A stretch of DNA of 64,000 bases from Mariprofundaceae bacterium (GCA_021772895.1 JAJFLC010000015.1:186001-250000); one strand, 5' to 3'; positions 15,707 to 26,751 are shown, counted from the stretch's first letter. Numbers and translations: made by a program. Notes: generated by a model not told the origin, from the sequence alone.

Positions 15707-18100
15707 TTAGAGGCTATCCGTTCCTTCAACTTCTTTGTTGAACTCCCGGATTTTGTCCACCAGCCAACTCACCCAAAGATAACCTTCCGGTTTTTGATCC
15801 GATTTAGGGACTACCACTGTCACAGTCTTTGGTTTTTTACCTGTGGTCATGACAGGCTTTTTCATAACCTCAATGCCATCACACATTCGGATGCGTGATG
15901 AAAATTTAAGTTTTGTATAAGCGCTACGTTCACCCTCAGACCTGCACCATTTTTCATAAAGCCTGTATAGATCAGCCAGCGCGCACGTTTGGCACGCCAC
16001 AGATATCTCATCACGCAGCCATACCTCGATGAAACGATCGGGTGACTCTTTTGATAATTCAATCAACTCAGACTTCGCCCGCGTTTTCAGTGGTTTTGTA
16101 TGCTCGCTGAAATCACCTAGATCGAGTTTCAGAAGGTAGTTATGCAGCGCTTCAATACCACCCGATTTCACCTCAATAGAAGCATCGATGTAAAATTGCG
16201 AAGGCTTTGGATCAGGTGTCCAGACAACCATGAACCTGCGATCGTCTTTTTCCAGTACCAACGGTTGCTTTTCGTTTGACAGAAACACCAGATTGGCATG
16301 ATTCTTTTCCCACATCGATTTCACATAAGGAGCCCGGATACGGATCGTGTCCTCGGTGATCAAACCTTTGATACGATTTTTTGTATGAAACAGCTCCTGT
16401 CTGGCCACAACCTCATTCGCAATCAAATAGAGTTTAGCGGAAAGCCAGTCGGTGAACGTATCTTCTAAGGCATCCTGACCAATGATGAACCCATATTTAC
16501 CATAAATGGCTTTGACAGCCTCAAAAAAAATATTCTTTCCTGCACCCTGCGGACCATGAAATACAATCGCCGTTCGCATCTTTGCACCCGGGTTTTGGAT
16601 AGGATAAGCCAACCAGCGCAGCACCCACCGATAAACTTCGTCCGGCCTCTCTTCACCGCTGCACATATATGCCAGCAGCTCCAACAGCTTTTCACATGAG
16701 TCTTTCTCATTCGGCACAGTTGGCCAGCCATTCCACAGGTTGCAGACAATACCATCATCGGTATCAGTAGGATCAAACCCTACCTGCTCAAGTTTCACAA
16801 TTTTACGATCAGGACGTGTCTTCCACTCCTTCCAACCATGATCAGGCATGATGTCCATCACACATGACTTCGGTACCAGGCATCTCTCCTGATGATCAAA
16901 CATCAGATCCTTCACCCCATAGACAAGTGAATAACGATCACACGCCTCATCGACATTGATAAAAGGTAGTAGAGCTTTCTCTATCACCCTCTTGCGTATT
17001 TCCCGTGTGGGAGGTTTCGCCTTGCCGGCATGAGGAAATTTCAGATCAATAGCAGCCTTCAACTGATCCGCCACACCCAACAACCCTTCTTCAATGTGCA
17101 AATCATTAAAGTCAGTCAGTTTCTGTCCTTCCCTGGCTACAAATTCAGGTTTGATCCACTCGGCAGAATCCACTGACATCGTGGCTTTCATAGCTACGGT
17201 TACACCAGTATTCTGTTTGCCATGTCGCTCTGTACAATGGAAACACAGCTCATTTTCAACCCGTGTTTGTTTTTTGCAATACGGACACCTGCAAAGATAA
17301 TCATCATCGGCAGCAATCAAGAAATACGCCTTCGGGTACTGTTTTTCCAAGTTGAGAATTACTGGAATCATGTTGTTCACTGAAAAGACCACAGCTACCG
17401 CCAAGCCGGTAGCTTCATGCAAACTAACGCCTGTGGCATACCCTTCCGTGATCAGGATAACGCCATTAGGATCAGGTATGTCAATCATATGAAAGTGACC
17501 CTGCATCGCCAGGCCATTCGGCCAGAATCGTTTATCCGATCCGTTGAGACGCCGGACTTTCTCTCTATGAACCGGATTGTCCTTATCCAAAATAAACTGA
17601 AGGCCATGCAACTTGCCGGATGTATCGCACATCGGAACCGCAATAGCCCCATCACGTGTAAAACGAACGCCCTTAGCAACAATCTGTTTACGAATCAAAT
17701 ATCCAGACTCACCAAAATCACTAAGGTCACGCCATTTTCGCAACGCTTCACACGCGGCCTTGGCTTGCTCTTCTTTAAGCTGGTACTGCAAACGTTTTTT
17801 GTTTTCCATGATACGTTTACGAACCAAAGCATTGTCCTCTTTGCTCGCCTTAGCCGCTTTAGGAATCTTTATCTTCTGCAAACCGTTATCATTGCCGTGC
17901 CAAACACCAAAACTACCAACGATAAAAACATCTCCAGAATCAAACGGCATCTCATGCAGCCAATACCAGCCCTTACGTCCACGCTCCCCATCGACAAAAC
18001 AACGGAGCGGTCGCGACGTGCCGACATCAAAGCCAGACGTGTCTAGTCCTGCAGTCTGTAATTGATTAACCACATCACCATAATTTACTGCTGAACTCAT
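15707..18100 (-). CDS. Phage/satellite primase-helicase (Toprim plus SF3/D5-like ATPase)
   Basis: 797-residue replication protein, similar in layout to P4 alpha-type primase-helicases. The N-terminal domain (about 1-110) is followed by a primase core with a Toprim fold (VILITEGYATGVSLHEATG, then AYFLIAADDD). A cysteine-rich insert (CRCPYCKK, 11 residues, CFHC) directly follows the DDD metal motif, probably a zinc ribbon. The C-terminal half is a helicase of the DUF5906/SF3 type: Walker A GPQGAGKN, Walker B-like LYLIANEV, sensor NLVFLSNEKQPL. It would start replication of the element. The start overlaps the upstream small ORF as ATGA. Confidence 0.88.
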   Translation of the reverse strand: MSSAVNYGDVVNQLQTAGLDTSGFDVGTSRPLRCFVDGERGRKGWYWLHEMPFDSGDVFIVGSFGVWHGNDNGLQKIKIPKAAKASKEDNALVRKRIMENKKRLQYQLKEEQAKAACEALRKWRDLSDFGESGYLIRKQIVAKGVRFTRDGAIAVPMCDTSGKLHGLQFILDKDNPVHREKVRRLNGSDKRFWPNGLAMQGHFHMIDIPDPNGVILITEGYATGVSLHEATGLAVAVVFSVNNMIPVILNLEKQYPKAYFLIAADDDYLCRCPYCKKQTRVENELCFHCTERHGKQNTGVTVAMKATMSVDSAEWIKPEFVAREGQKLTDFNDLHIEEGLLGVADQLKAAIDLKFPHAGKAKPPTREIRKRVIEKALLPFINVDEACDRYSLVYGVKDLMFDHQERCLVPKSCVMDIMPDHGWKEWKTRPDRKIVKLEQVGFDPTDTDDGIVCNLWNGWPTVPNEKDSCEKLLELLAYMCSGEERPDEVYRWVLRWLAYPIQNPGAKMRTAIVFHGPQGAGKNIFFEAVKAIYGKYGFIIGQDALEDTFTDWLSAKLYLIANEVVARQELFHTKNRIKGLITEDTIRIRAPYVKSMWEKNHANLVFLSNEKQPLVLEKDDRRFMVVWTPDPKPSQFYIDASIEVKSGGIEALHNYLLKLDLGDFSEHTKPLKTRAKSELIELSKESPDRFIEVWLRDEISVACQTCALADLYRLYEKWCRSEGERSAYTKLKFSSRIRMCDGIEVMKKPVMTTGKKPKTVTVVVPKSDQKPEGYLWVSWLVDKIREFNKEVEGTDSL

Positions 18101-18363
18101 TTGAATCGCCTGATTACATGTTTCTCCGCCCTGCTAAATTCGATTGGAAACTTTTTTCTAATCCAGAGCCACGTCTGCGCATTGATACAGGCAAATCCTT
18201 TAACGCTTTTTCCGATTCCAACACATAAACGCCTGATGATTTTCATATCACTCATATTTTGAAATGAAGATTGTTTTGAACTTTCAGTTTCTTCCGTCCC
18301 CAATTCCTGCGAAGCGATGCATGGCCCACATCTCAGATCAGCCACGTGACCAAATCGTGACAC
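18097..18363 (-). CDS. Small ORF coupled to the primase, unknown
   Basis: Open frame of up to 88 codons from a GTG at 18363; an internal ATG at 18254 would give MSDMKIIRRLCVGIG and 52 residues. Neither start has a clear ribosome site. The stop overlaps the primase ATG (ATGA), the best argument for translation. The product is basic (FSRAEKHVIRRFK at the end). I do not recognise a domain; an AlpA-like or excisionase role cannot be shown. Confidence 0.4.
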   Translation of the reverse strand: MSRFGHVADLRCGPCIASQELGTEETESSKQSSFQNMSDMKIIRRLCVGIGKSVKGFACINAQTWLWIRKKFPIEFSRAEKHVIRRFK

Positions 18364-18450
18364 AAGCCAAAAACAACATGATGTGTTTTCAACGTATTGT
18401 GATTGTTTAAGGAAATCATTGACGTGTGTAAGTGCCCGAATTATTGTGCG

Positions 18451-18506
18451 GCGCTCTTTGGTGCAGGATTCTTTTAATCCGTGGGCCCTTGGTTCGAGTC
18501 CAAGGT
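18451..18506 (+). repeat. tRNA-Lys-like 3' fragment, likely distal attachment site of the element
   Basis: The sequence GGATTCTTTTAATCC is followed by a perfect T-arm (CTTGG TTCGAGT CCAAG). This resembles the anticodon and T arms of a tRNA-Lys(TTT). The D-arm part (GCTCTTTGGTGC) is degenerate and no acceptor stem can be formed. Phages that integrate into the 3' end of a tRNA leave such a 3' copy at the far end of the element in the same orientation. The element lies to the left, so the intact tRNA would be expected beyond the left edge of the window. Confidence 0.5.
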
Positions 18507-18575
18507 TTCATAAAACGATTTATCACACAATTGCAGAATGCTAATGGGTGAATAAATTGTGCCAAACTCACAAGG

Positions 18576-18603
18576 TTGACGCGAGAACATAAGATCATAT
18601 GCT
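18576..18603 (+). promoter_or_regulatory. Promoter of the tRNA-Glu gene
   Basis: TTGACG (18576-18581), a 16-bp spacer and TATGCT (18598-18603), followed by a G+C-rich discriminator (TCGCCGCG). This is typical of stable-RNA promoters under growth-rate control. The tRNA begins 17 bp downstream. Confidence 0.65.
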
Positions 18604-18620
18604 TCGCCGCGTTATTCTAG

Positions 18621-18697
18621 GTCCCCATCGTCTAGTCGGCCTAGGACACCGCCCTTTCACGGCGGCAACAGGGGTTCGAATCCCCTTGGGGATGCCA
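18621..18697 (+). tRNA. tRNA-Glu (anticodon TTC)
   Basis: Full cloverleaf: acceptor GTCCCCA pairs with TGGGGAT, discriminator G, encoded CCA. The anticodon arm is CCGCC-CTTTCAC-GGCGG, giving anticodon TTC. The T-arm is CAGGG GTTCGAAT CCCTT-like with GTTCGAAT. It is 77 nt with CCA; one more base than usual in the D-loop region. A promoter and a terminator flank it, so it appears to be a single-gene transcript. Confidence 0.96.
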
Positions 18698-18701
18698 AAT
18701 G

Positions 18702-18740
18702 AAAAGCTTCCAGCCTCGGCTGGGGGCTTTTATTTTTTTA
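18702..18740 (+). terminator. Terminator after tRNA-Glu
   Basis: AAAAGCTTCCAGCC and GGCTGGGGGCTTTT form a long hairpin directly after the CCA end of the tRNA, followed by ATTTTTTT. It is a strong intrinsic terminator. Confidence 0.85.
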
Positions 18741-19111
18741 GCATCTTCTCGCATATGTTCATCCACCATATCCAAAACACAGTATCCTTTTCTGATTAGA
18801 AGACTGAATCATCAGAATCCCACATTATATAACTTGACCACCGCCTCAGCATCATTCACCAGATCGTCCAAATTCATTACAATTCCATCTGTTTCGTTCA
18901 TATTCTCATTCATCTAACGGTTTTAGTACAAAGACACGCGAACTGAGTTAAAAAGACATGTCGGAAGCAGTAGAGAATTATCTCCAATTTCGCTATATTG
19001 CGCCGCCGCTCTCATTGATGCGGAAACGAGTTATACAAAGGATAGTGGCACTCCGCATGGATATATGCATGCACTAACCTTATGGAAAATAAAGATTTTT
19101 GAGGTATTTAC
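18741..19111. other. Intergenic region upstream of gltB
   Basis: 371 bp with no confident gene. On the minus strand an ORF of 33 codons (18812-18913, begins MNENMNETDGIVMN) has plausible composition but no ribosome site. The gltB promoter must lie in the right half; candidates such as TTATAC near 19030 lack a matching -35, so I do not assign it. A GAGG site precedes gltB. Confidence 0.4.
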
Positions 19112-22100
19112 ATGAGTCAATTGCCATTGTCAGCACCAAAAAAGCAAGGCCTGTATGACCCTGCCCATGAACATGACGCATGTGGTGTTGGCTTTGTCGC
19201 TCATATTAAAAATCAAAAAAGTCACGATATTGTAGAAAAGGGTTTGGAAATTCTTCATCGCCTGACTCACCGCGGTGCTGCAGGTGCAGATCCACGTGAA
19301 GGTGATGGAGCAGGTATTCTACTTCAAATTCCTGATGCTTTTTTCCGTGCAGTCACCCCGGATTTGGGTATCGAGCTCCCTGCAAAGGGTGAATACGGTG
19401 TCGGTATGGTGTTCATGCCTCAGGATAAATCACACCGCCAGGCATGTGAAAAAATTGTTGAGCAGGTCATTGAAGATGAAGGTCAGGTTTTTCTTGGTTG
19501 GCGTGACGTGCCGTGTGATGCAGTGCGTGCAGACCTGCCGAAGAGTGTGACTATTTGTGAACCTGTCATTCGTCAGGTTTTTGTCGGCCAGGCTAAAAGC
19601 TGTGCCGATCAGGATGCACTGGAGCGTAAACTCTATGTTATTCGTCGTGTTGCCAGAAACCGCATTGATGCACTCGGTTTTGAAGATGAGGCCAATTTCT
19701 ATTTTGCATCGATGTCGAGTCTTACTATTGTATATAAAGGCATGTTTCTTTCGCATCAGGTAGGTGCTTATTATGAAGATTTGCGTGATGCACGCATGAC
19801 CTCAGCACTTGCACTGGTGCATCAGCGTTTTTCCACCAACACCTTCCCTGCATGGGAGCTGGCTCACCCGTTCCGCATGATCGCACATAATGGCGAAATT
19901 AATACCGTACGTGGCAACATCAACTGGATGAATGCACGGCGGCATTCCATGAAGTCCGAACTTCTGGGTGATGATCTGGACAAGCTCTGGCCTGTAATTG
20001 CCGAAGGCCAGTCTGATACTGCCTGCTTTGATAACGCCATTGAACTGCTGACCATGGGTGGTTATTCGTTGGCACATGCCGCGATGTTGTTAGTCCCAGA
20101 GGCATGGGCTGGCAATCAGTCTATGGACGAGACACGCAGAGCATTTTATGAACATCATGCCGCACTGATGGAGCCATGGGATGGCCCGGCTGCTGTTGCC
20201 TTTACCGATGGTCGTCAGATTGGTGCGACACTGGATCGTAATGGTCTTCGCCCTGCGCGTTACCTGATCACCGATGATGATTTGGTGGTAATGGGATCTG
20301 AAATGGGTGTATTGAACATTCCTGAAGAGAAAATCGTGAAAAAATGGCGTCTGCAACCCGGTAAGATGTTCCTGATCGACCTGAAAGAAGGCCGGATCAT
20401 TGATGATGCCGAAATTAAAGAGCAATTATCCAACGAAAAACCTTATCAAAAAATTCTGGCTAAAACCCAAATCCAGCTTGAAACATTGCCTGAAGAAGTC
20501 GCACCCATGGCACCTGAACATGATGCGCTACTCAACAAACAACAGGCCTTTGGTTACTCACAGGAAGATTTGAAATTCCTGATGACACCCATGGCAATAT
20601 CCGGTCAGGAAGCAACGGGTTCCATGGGCAACGATAATCCGCTGGCAGTTCTCTCCAACCGTTCCAAACATCTGAGCAACTATTTCCGCCAACTTTTTGC
20701 ACAGGTCACCAATCCACCGATTGATCCGATCCGTGAAGAGATGGTGATGAGCCTGACCTCCATTATTGGTCCGAATCCAAATCTGTTCAGTCTGGATACA
20801 GATGAACCACAAATGCGTCTGGAAGTGCACCAGCCGATCCTGACCAACATCGATCTTGAAAAAGTTCGTCATATTGAGCGTTACACAGATGGCAAATTCC
20901 GCACCACAACTCTCTCCATGTGTTACACCGCTGATCAGGGCGCCGTGGGAATGGAAAATGCTTTAAATAAGCTTTGTGATGCAGCTGAGAAGGCAGTGAA
21001 TGAACATTATAATATCGTCATTCTTTCCGATCGTGAAGTGGATGCCGATCACATGGCCATCCCTGCCCTGTTGGCCACATCTGCAGTTCATCAGCACCTG
21101 ATCAATAAAGGTTTGCGCACAGAAACCGGCCTGGTGATCGAAACCGGAAGTGCCCGTGAAGTTCATCACTTTGCCACCTTGGCAGGTTATGGTGCCGAAG
21201 CAATTAACCCGTATTTGGCATTTGAAACCCTGTTTGATCTCCAGCGCAATGGTGAATTGCCAGAAGAACTGACACTTGAAGAGATCAAAATCCGTTATGT
21301 CAAAGCTATTGATAAAGGCATCTTCAAGGTGATGTCCAAGATGGGTATTTCAACGTATCAATCTTATTGTGGCGCTCAAATTTTTGAGGCCATTGGTCTG
21401 GCATCCGGTTTTATTGAAAAATACTTCACTGGCACGGCCAGCCAGATTGAGGGTGTGGGGCTTTCAGAAATATCCGAAGAAGCCGCACGCCTGCATCGTG
21501 ATGCCTTTGGCCATGCTCAGGTTTACAAAAATGCGCTGGATGTTGGTGGTGATTATGCATGGCGTGTGCGCGGCGAAGAGCATCTGCTTGGCCCGGAAAC
21601 CATTGCCAAAATTCAACACGCAGTACGTACAAATAATTATGGACTTTATAAAGAGTATGCGGATCATATCAATGATCAGACGGGTCGTTTGACCACCTTA
21701 CGTGGTCTGTTTAAGTTTAACAAAGGCCATTCAATTTCCATCGATGAAGTGGAATCGGCTGAAAATATCGTCAAACGTTTTGCGACCGGGGCCATGTCCT
21801 TCGGTTCGATTTCACACGAAGCACATTCTACATTGGCGATTGCCATGAACCGTCTCGGTGGCAAGTCCAATACGGGTGAAGGTGGTGAAGAGGTCGAACG
21901 TTTCATCCCGATGGCAAATGGTGATTCCATGCGCTCAGCGATCAAACAGGTTGCATCGGGACGTTTTGGCGTGACCACTGAATATCTGGCAAATGCTGAT
22001 CAAATCCAGATCAAGGTTGCGCAAGGTGCAAAACCGGGTGAAGGCGGCCAGCTGCCAGGTCACAAAGTCGATCAACGTATCGGTCGTGTTCGCCATTCCA

Positions 22101-23776
22101 CACCGGGTGTGGGTCTGATCTCTCCGCCTCCACATCATGATATTTATTCCATTGAAGATCTGGCACAGTTGATTTTTGATTTGAAAAACACCAATACCGA
22201 TGCAGACATCTCTGTAAAACTGGTATCAGAAGTGGGGGTTGGCACCATCGCCGCAGGCGTGGTGAAAGCGCATGCCGACCACGTGGTCATTGCAGGCCAC
22301 GATGGTGGTACCGGCGCATCCCCGCTCACCTCGATCAAACATGCAGGTTCCCCGTGGGAGCTTGGCCTTGCCGAAACTCAGCAGACACTTGTACTGAACA
22401 GACTTCGTGGTCGCACACGTCTGCAAGCCGATGGACAGATGCGTACGGGTCGGGATGTGATCATTGCAGGGCTTCTGGGCGCAGATGAAGTGGCCTTTGG
22501 CACCATCGCACTCATTGCTGAAGGTTGTATCATGATGCGTAAATGTCACCTCAACACCTGCCCGGTTGGTGTTGCAACGCAAGACCCTGAACTGCGCAAA
22601 GAGTTTGTTGGCACACCCGAAGATGTGGTCAACTTTTTCATGTTTGTTGCTGAAGAAACACGTGAAATCATGGCCGAACTTGGTTTCCGCACTTTTGATG
22701 AGTTGATCGGACGTACCGATATGCTTGATACCAACGATGCAATCCGCCACTGGAAATCTCAGGGGCTGGATCTATCGCCGATGTTCCATAGGCCTGAAAC
22801 ATCAGGTGGTGCCATTTACCACTGTGAAACACAGGATCATGGTCTTGAGGCTTTGATAGATAATAAACTTATCGAACAAGCCAAACCTGCACTGGAAGAG
22901 AAAAAACCAGTGCTGATTGACATCGATGTCTGCAATGCAGATCGAAGTTTTGGTACCATGTTATCCGGTAAGGTTGCCAAAAAACATGGTATGCAAGGCC
23001 TCCCGGAGGACGCCATCGTCATCAAAGCCAAAGGTACGGCAGGCCAGTCCCTTGGTGCATGGCTGGCACGTGGTGTCACCATTGATTTGGCGGGTGAAGG
23101 TAATGATTATGTGGGTAAAGGCCTCTCCGGTGGCCGCATTTCCATCTACCCACCGAAAGAAACACCGATCAAAGCGGATGAAAATATTATTGTGGGTAAC
23201 ACCGTACTGTTCGGCGCGATTGCCGGTGAATGCTATTTCAATGGCATTGGTGGCGAACGTTTTGCAGTGAGAAACTCCGGTGCAGTTGCCGTCGTTGAAG
23301 GTGTGGGTGACCATGGTTGTGAATATATGACCGGTGGTACCGTTGTGGTACTCGGTGAAACCGGACGCAATTTCGCAGCCGGTATGTCCGGTGGTATCGC
23401 CTATGTACTGGATGAGGCCGGTGATTTTGAGAATCGCTGTAATATGGCTCAAGTGGCCTTGGAACCAATTGCTTCTGAATCAGACGCACTGGAGGCACTT
23501 GATCATCAAGGGGCAGACCTTGAAACCCATGGCCGTGTCGATATCAAACATACCTTGTCTCAGGACGACCAGAAGATTCTACGCACACTGATCGAGCGCC
23601 ATGTGCACTACACCAACTCTGCACGTGGTAAATCAATTCTAGGAAACTGGGATGCATACCTGCCACAGTTCACCAAGGTGATGCCTGTAGATTACAAACG
23701 TGCGCTTGCTGAAATGGAAGCGGAATTGAAAGTAAAACACAATGTTAAAGCAGGCAAGGAGCATGCAAATGGGTAA
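19112..23776 (+). CDS. gltB: Glutamate synthase large subunit (NADPH-GOGAT alpha)
   Basis: 1554 residues, full length. It transfers the amide of glutamine to 2-oxoglutarate to give two glutamates, with GltD supplying electrons from NADPH. The N-terminal class II amidotransferase starts at Cys24 (HDACGVGF) after removal of a short propeptide. The central domain and the FMN-binding synthase domain follow ([31 protein letters not shown], then the 3Fe-4S cysteines in [15 protein letters not shown]). The C-terminal GXGXG beta-helix is present ([16 protein letters not shown]). A GAGG site lies 8 bases before the ATG. It overlaps gltD by 8 bp, so the two subunits are translated together. Confidence 0.97.
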   Translation: MSQLPLSAPKKQGLYDPAHEHDACGVGFVAHIKNQKSHDIVEKGLEILHRLTHRGAAGADPREGDGAGILLQIPDAFFRAVTPDLGIELPAKGEYGVGMVFMPQDKSHRQACEKIVEQVIEDEGQVFLGWRDVPCDAVRADLPKSVTICEPVIRQVFVGQAKSCADQDALERKLYVIRRVARNRIDALGFEDEANFYFASMSSLTIVYKGMFLSHQVGAYYEDLRDARMTSALALVHQRFSTNTFPAWELAHPFRMIAHNGEINTVRGNINWMNARRHSMKSELLGDDLDKLWPVIAEGQSDTACFDNAIELLTMGGYSLAHAAMLLVPEAWAGNQSMDETRRAFYEHHAALMEPWDGPAAVAFTDGRQIGATLDRNGLRPARYLITDDDLVVMGSEMGVLNIPEEKIVKKWRLQPGKMFLIDLKEGRIIDDAEIKEQLSNEKPYQKILAKTQIQLETLPEEVAPMAPEHDALLNKQQAFGYSQEDLKFLMTPMAISGQEATGSMGNDNPLAVLSNRSKHLSNYFRQLFAQVTNPPIDPIREEMVMSLTSIIGPNPNLFSLDTDEPQMRLEVHQPILTNIDLEKVRHIERYTDGKFRTTTLSMCYTADQGAVGMENALNKLCDAAEKAVNEHYNIVILSDREVDADHMAIPALLATSAVHQHLINKGLRTETGLVIETGSAREVHHFATLAGYGAEAINPYLAFETLFDLQRNGELPEELTLEEIKIRYVKAIDKGIFKVMSKMGISTYQSYCGAQIFEAIGLASGFIEKYFTGTASQIEGVGLSEISEEAARLHRDAFGHAQVYKNALDVGGDYAWRVRGEEHLLGPETIAKIQHAVRTNNYGLYKEYADHINDQTGRLTTLRGLFKFNKGHSISIDEVESAENIVKRFATGAMSFGSISHEAHSTLAIAMNRLGGKSNTGEGGEEVERFIPMANGDSMRSAIKQVASGRFGVTTEYLANADQIQIKVAQGAKPGEGGQLPGHKVDQRIGRVRHSTPGVGLISPPPHHDIYSIEDLAQLIFDLKNTNTDADISVKLVSEVGVGTIAAGVVKAHADHVVIAGHDGGTGASPLTSIKHAGSPWELGLAETQQTLVLNRLRGRTRLQADGQMRTGRDVIIAGLLGADEVAFGTIALIAEGCIMMRKCHLNTCPVGVATQDPELRKEFVGTPEDVVNFFMFVAEETREIMAELGFRTFDELIGRTDMLDTNDAIRHWKSQGLDLSPMFHRPETSGGAIYHCETQDHGLEALIDNKLIEQAKPALEEKKPVLIDIDVCNADRSFGTMLSGKVAKKHGMQGLPEDAIVIKAKGTAGQSLGAWLARGVTIDLAGEGNDYVGKGLSGGRISIYPPKETPIKADENIIVGNTVLFGAIAGECYFNGIGGERFAVRNSGAVAVVEGVGDHGCEYMTGGTVVVLGETGRNFAAGMSGGIAYVLDEAGDFENRCNMAQVALEPIASESDALEALDHQGADLETHGRVDIKHTLSQDDQKILRTLIERHVHYTNSARGKSILGNWDAYLPQFTKVMPVDYKRALAEMEAELKVKHNVKAGKEHANG

Positions 23777-25208
23777 GCCAACTGGATTTAAGGAGTACTC
23801 ACGCGAGAACCTGAGCTACGCACCGGTTGCGGATCGTATTGTCCATTATAATGAATTTTCAAAACTACCAACCGATATGGCCACACAAGGTGCACGCTGC
23901 ATGGATTGCGGCATCCCATTTTGTCACAATGGTTGTCCGGTTAACAACATTATCCCGGACTGGAATGATCTTGTGTACCATGGGAAATGGCGTGAAGCAC
24001 TGGATGTATTGCACTCCACCAACAACTTCCCTGAATTCACAGGCCGTATCTGCCCTGCCCCATGCGAAGAGGCATGCACGGTGAATTTGATTGGCGATGC
24101 GGTTTCAATTAAAAATATCGAGCTTTCCATCATTGAAAAAGGCTGGCAGGAAGACTGGATCACGCCACAACCACCGGAACATAAATCAGGCAAGAAGGTT
24201 GCCATTGTTGGTTCCGGCCCTGCAGGTCTGGCGTGTGCCCAGCAACTTGCACGTGTTGGTCACGATGTGGTGGTTTATGAAAAAGAAAATCGTGTTGGCG
24301 GTCTGATGCGTTATGGCATCCCAAACTTCAAATTTGAGAAACATATCATTGATCGCAGAATCGCACAGATGCGTGGCGAGGGTGTGAATTTTATGGCCGA
24401 CACCCATATCGGTATTGATCTCTCCAGCAAAGATCTATTGAATAAATATGATGCGGTCGTATTGACCGGTGGTGCTGAAAAGCCTCGTGATTTGCCCATT
24501 GAAGGCAGGGATGAATACTCCGGCATCCATTACGCCATGGAATTTTTAACCAAAAACACCAAACGTGTATTGGGCGATGAAATTGCCGATCAGAATTTCA
24601 TCTCAGCCAAAGATAAACACGTGGTTGTGATTGGTGGTGGTGATACAGGCTCTGACTGTATCGGTACATCCAACCGCCATGGCGCAGCCAGTGTGACTCA
24701 GCTGGAAATCATGCCTGCGCCACCTGAAACACCAAACAAACTGGTCACATGGCCAAACTGGCCAATGAAGATGCGCACCTCCACCTCACAGGATGAAGGC
24801 TGTGAACGTGACTTTGCAGTCACGACCAAACGTTTTGTTGGTGAAAATGGTAAAGTAACTGCCATTGAATGTGCCCGTGTTGACTGGTCACAGGATGAAA
24901 AAGGTCAATGGCAGATGAAAGAAATTGCAGGTTCCGAGTTCACACTCAAAGCCGACCTGGTTCTACTCGCCATGGGTTTTGTGCATCCGATACACGAAGG
25001 CATGATTGAAGAGTTGGAAGTAGAAAAAGATGTCCGTGGTAATGTAGCAGCCAACACCGAGGACTACAAAACCAGCCTCGACAAGGTCTTTGCTGCTGGC
25101 GATATGCGCCGTGGTCAGTCACTGGTCGTCTGGGCTATCCGTGAAGGCCGTCAGGCTGCCCACGCAGTAGATGAATACCTGATGGGTTCATCCAACTTAC
25201 CTCGTTAA
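23769..25208 (+). CDS. gltD: Glutamate synthase small subunit (GOGAT beta)
   Basis: 479 residues from the ATG at 23769 ([14 protein letters not shown]), chosen over the track start because AAGGAG lies 7 bases upstream inside the end of gltB and the protein then begins like its homologues. N-terminal cysteine clusters ([17 protein letters not shown] and [10 protein letters not shown]) bind 4Fe-4S centres. An FAD site ([14 protein letters not shown]) and an NADPH site ([11 protein letters not shown]) follow. It oxidises NADPH and passes electrons to GltB. Catalytic and binding motifs are all present. A hairpin after the stop ends the gltBD transcript. Confidence 0.97.
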   Translation: MGKPTGFKEYSRENLSYAPVADRIVHYNEFSKLPTDMATQGARCMDCGIPFCHNGCPVNNIIPDWNDLVYHGKWREALDVLHSTNNFPEFTGRICPAPCEEACTVNLIGDAVSIKNIELSIIEKGWQEDWITPQPPEHKSGKKVAIVGSGPAGLACAQQLARVGHDVVVYEKENRVGGLMRYGIPNFKFEKHIIDRRIAQMRGEGVNFMADTHIGIDLSSKDLLNKYDAVVLTGGAEKPRDLPIEGRDEYSGIHYAMEFLTKNTKRVLGDEIADQNFISAKDKHVVVIGGGDTGSDCIGTSNRHGAASVTQLEIMPAPPETPNKLVTWPNWPMKMRTSTSQDEGCERDFAVTTKRFVGENGKVTAIECARVDWSQDEKGQWQMKEIAGSEFTLKADLVLLAMGFVHPIHEGMIEELEVEKDVRGNVAANTEDYKTSLDKVFAAGDMRRGQSLVVWAIREGRQAAHAVDEYLMGSSNLPR

Positions 25209-25226
25209 AGCTACAATAAAAAAAGA

Positions 25227-25260
25227 ACAAAGGGCCGCTTGATGTGGCTCTTTGTCGTTT
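25227..25260 (+). terminator. Terminator of gltBD
   Basis: ACAAAGGGCC, a 9-base loop and GGCTCTTTGT form a 10-bp hairpin with one G-T pair, 19 bp after the gltD stop. The trailing T-tract is short (CGTTT). It also separates gltD from the convergent gene at 25311. Confidence 0.65.
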
Positions 25261-25310
25261 CAGTGTACAAATATAAAAGGGGACTAAAAACTGCTTTAGC
25301 AACTTTTTAT

Positions 25311-25991
25311 CTATTTAGCTTCTTTAATATCACCTATAAAATCATGAAGCTGTTTTGCCAACGCAATCGCTTGAACCGGCTTATCCTCTTTTTTAAGTTG
25401 ACCGATAAGTCTATCCCCTTTCATCACCAATGACTTATTATGGAAATTACGAATCAGTTCATTTTTTAAAAGTTGCCAGGTAGCGAACAATTCAATCAAC
25501 CGAACATTCAACATATCCTGATTGGCATTGGCATCTTCCATATTAAGTAACATCACTTCCCGCCCAAGATAATCCAACCATGCAGTTTCGCGTTTTCTGA
25601 CATCAGAAAACTGCGTAAATCGAAAAATTGAACCACTCAATTGATTCGCTCCAATGGCGATGCCTATCCATGATTGCCGTTGTAGATCCATGTTGATCAC
25701 ACGCATCCAGGAAAAGGCCAAAATCAATTCACGCGAACGGCGTTCATCAAAAGAGCCCGCTTGAAAATAATGATGTAATTTGCCAAGTTTAATATTGATT
25801 TGCTGATACAGGCGCTGACAAGCAGGGCCATCTTTGGCAAGTGCTTTTTTTACCAACGCTTCGGTATGGAGCTCCATCGAAGAAAGGAGAGCAGGCATAA
25901 CTTTGGCTGATGTTGCCAATACGGGTAAAGATGTAGATAAAAACAACGCCAACAACGCAACAGCATATAGAAGTGCGTGAGGTAACCTCAT
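25311..25991 (-). CDS. Unknown exported protein
   Basis: 226 residues. It starts with a signal peptide (MRLPHALLYAVALLALFLSTSLPVLA, likely cleaved after A-x-A), so it is probably periplasmic. The rest is helical (ELHTEALVKKALAKDGPACQRLYQQINIKLGKLHHYF, then FATWQLLKNELIRNF), with few cysteines and no motif I recognise. AGGAGG lies 7 bases before the ATG, so translation should be strong. It is convergent with gltD and stands alone. I do not assign a function. Confidence 0.7.
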   Translation of the reverse strand: MRLPHALLYAVALLALFLSTSLPVLATSAKVMPALLSSMELHTEALVKKALAKDGPACQRLYQQINIKLGKLHHYFQAGSFDERRSRELILAFSWMRVINMDLQRQSWIGIAIGANQLSGSIFRFTQFSDVRKRETAWLDYLGREVMLLNMEDANANQDMLNVRLIELFATWQLLKNELIRNFHNKSLVMKGDRLIGQLKKEDKPVQAIALAKQLHDFIGDIKEAK

Positions 25992-26276
25992 AGCAAAACC
26001 TCCTCATCTATTCAGATTCAAGAAACCATAGGGTAGCGTAGAGATCAAGGCAAACAGAGTCCGATACCATCTTGTCAGTCAAACATTTTGACCGCGAAAC
26101 TTTCACCTATTTGTTATTTTCGCTAAACTGAGGGGACTTCAACCTTGTATCTTAAGCCATCAACATGACGGCTTAAGCCTGCATTATTCGCACCGATAAA
26201 ATATTAAACACGCCAAAACCGGGGCGCGAACGGAAATGGAATCGCTCGTCTAAAAATATTAAACAAGGATTGTACA

Positions 26277-26645
26277 ATGATCATATACAAAGCTTTGGGT
26301 TTTCTGTTTATCGGTCTGGGTTTTATCGGCATTTTTCTACCGTTGCTTCCCACCACCCCGTTTATCCTTCTGGCCGCCGGATGTTTCGCCAGGTCTTCAG
26401 AGCGATGGTACCACTGGCTACTCTCCAATCGAACTTTCGGACCTATGATTAAAAACTGGCAGGAGCATCAATGCATCTCATGCAATTCAAGACGCATCGC
26501 CGTCTTATCTGTGATTTTCTTCGGTGGCTATTCCGTGTTTTTTGCACTGGCCAATGTCTATATTATCTCCTTCGGCGCAGCACTGATTCTCTTCACACTT
26601 TTCTATCTCTATCGGCAAAATGTATGTGAACAGGAAAATGCATGA
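26277..26645 (+). CDS. DUF454 inner membrane protein (YbaN family)
   Basis: 122 residues. MIIYKALGFLFIGLGFIGIFLPLLPTTPFILLAAGCFARSS is the signature of the DUF454/YbaN family, with the conserved GxFLPLLPTTPF segment and the following RSSERWYHWLLSNRTFGPMIKNW. There are two to three membrane segments (about 5-35, 80-110). The function of the family is not known. An AAGGAT site precedes the ATG. It stands alone between two minus-strand genes. Confidence 0.92.
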   Translation: MIIYKALGFLFIGLGFIGIFLPLLPTTPFILLAAGCFARSSERWYHWLLSNRTFGPMIKNWQEHQCISCNSRRIAVLSVIFFGGYSVFFALANVYIISFGAALILFTLFYLYRQNVCEQENA

Positions 26646-26751
26646 AACGAGACGGGTTTATCCTTAAACCACCTTTGTATCAGCCCAAAAGGAGCCTCCA
26701 ATCCCGTAGCCTGCCCACACAGTTATAAGTGCCCTTAATAATTGTATCTGC

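Noticed and set aside
17417-18046. Plus-strand ORF of 209 aa
   Set aside because: A shadow of the primase gene, whose motifs are clear on the minus strand.
18451-18506. Functional tRNA-Lys
   Set aside because: No acceptor stem or intact D-arm can be formed; only the anticodon and T arms are present.
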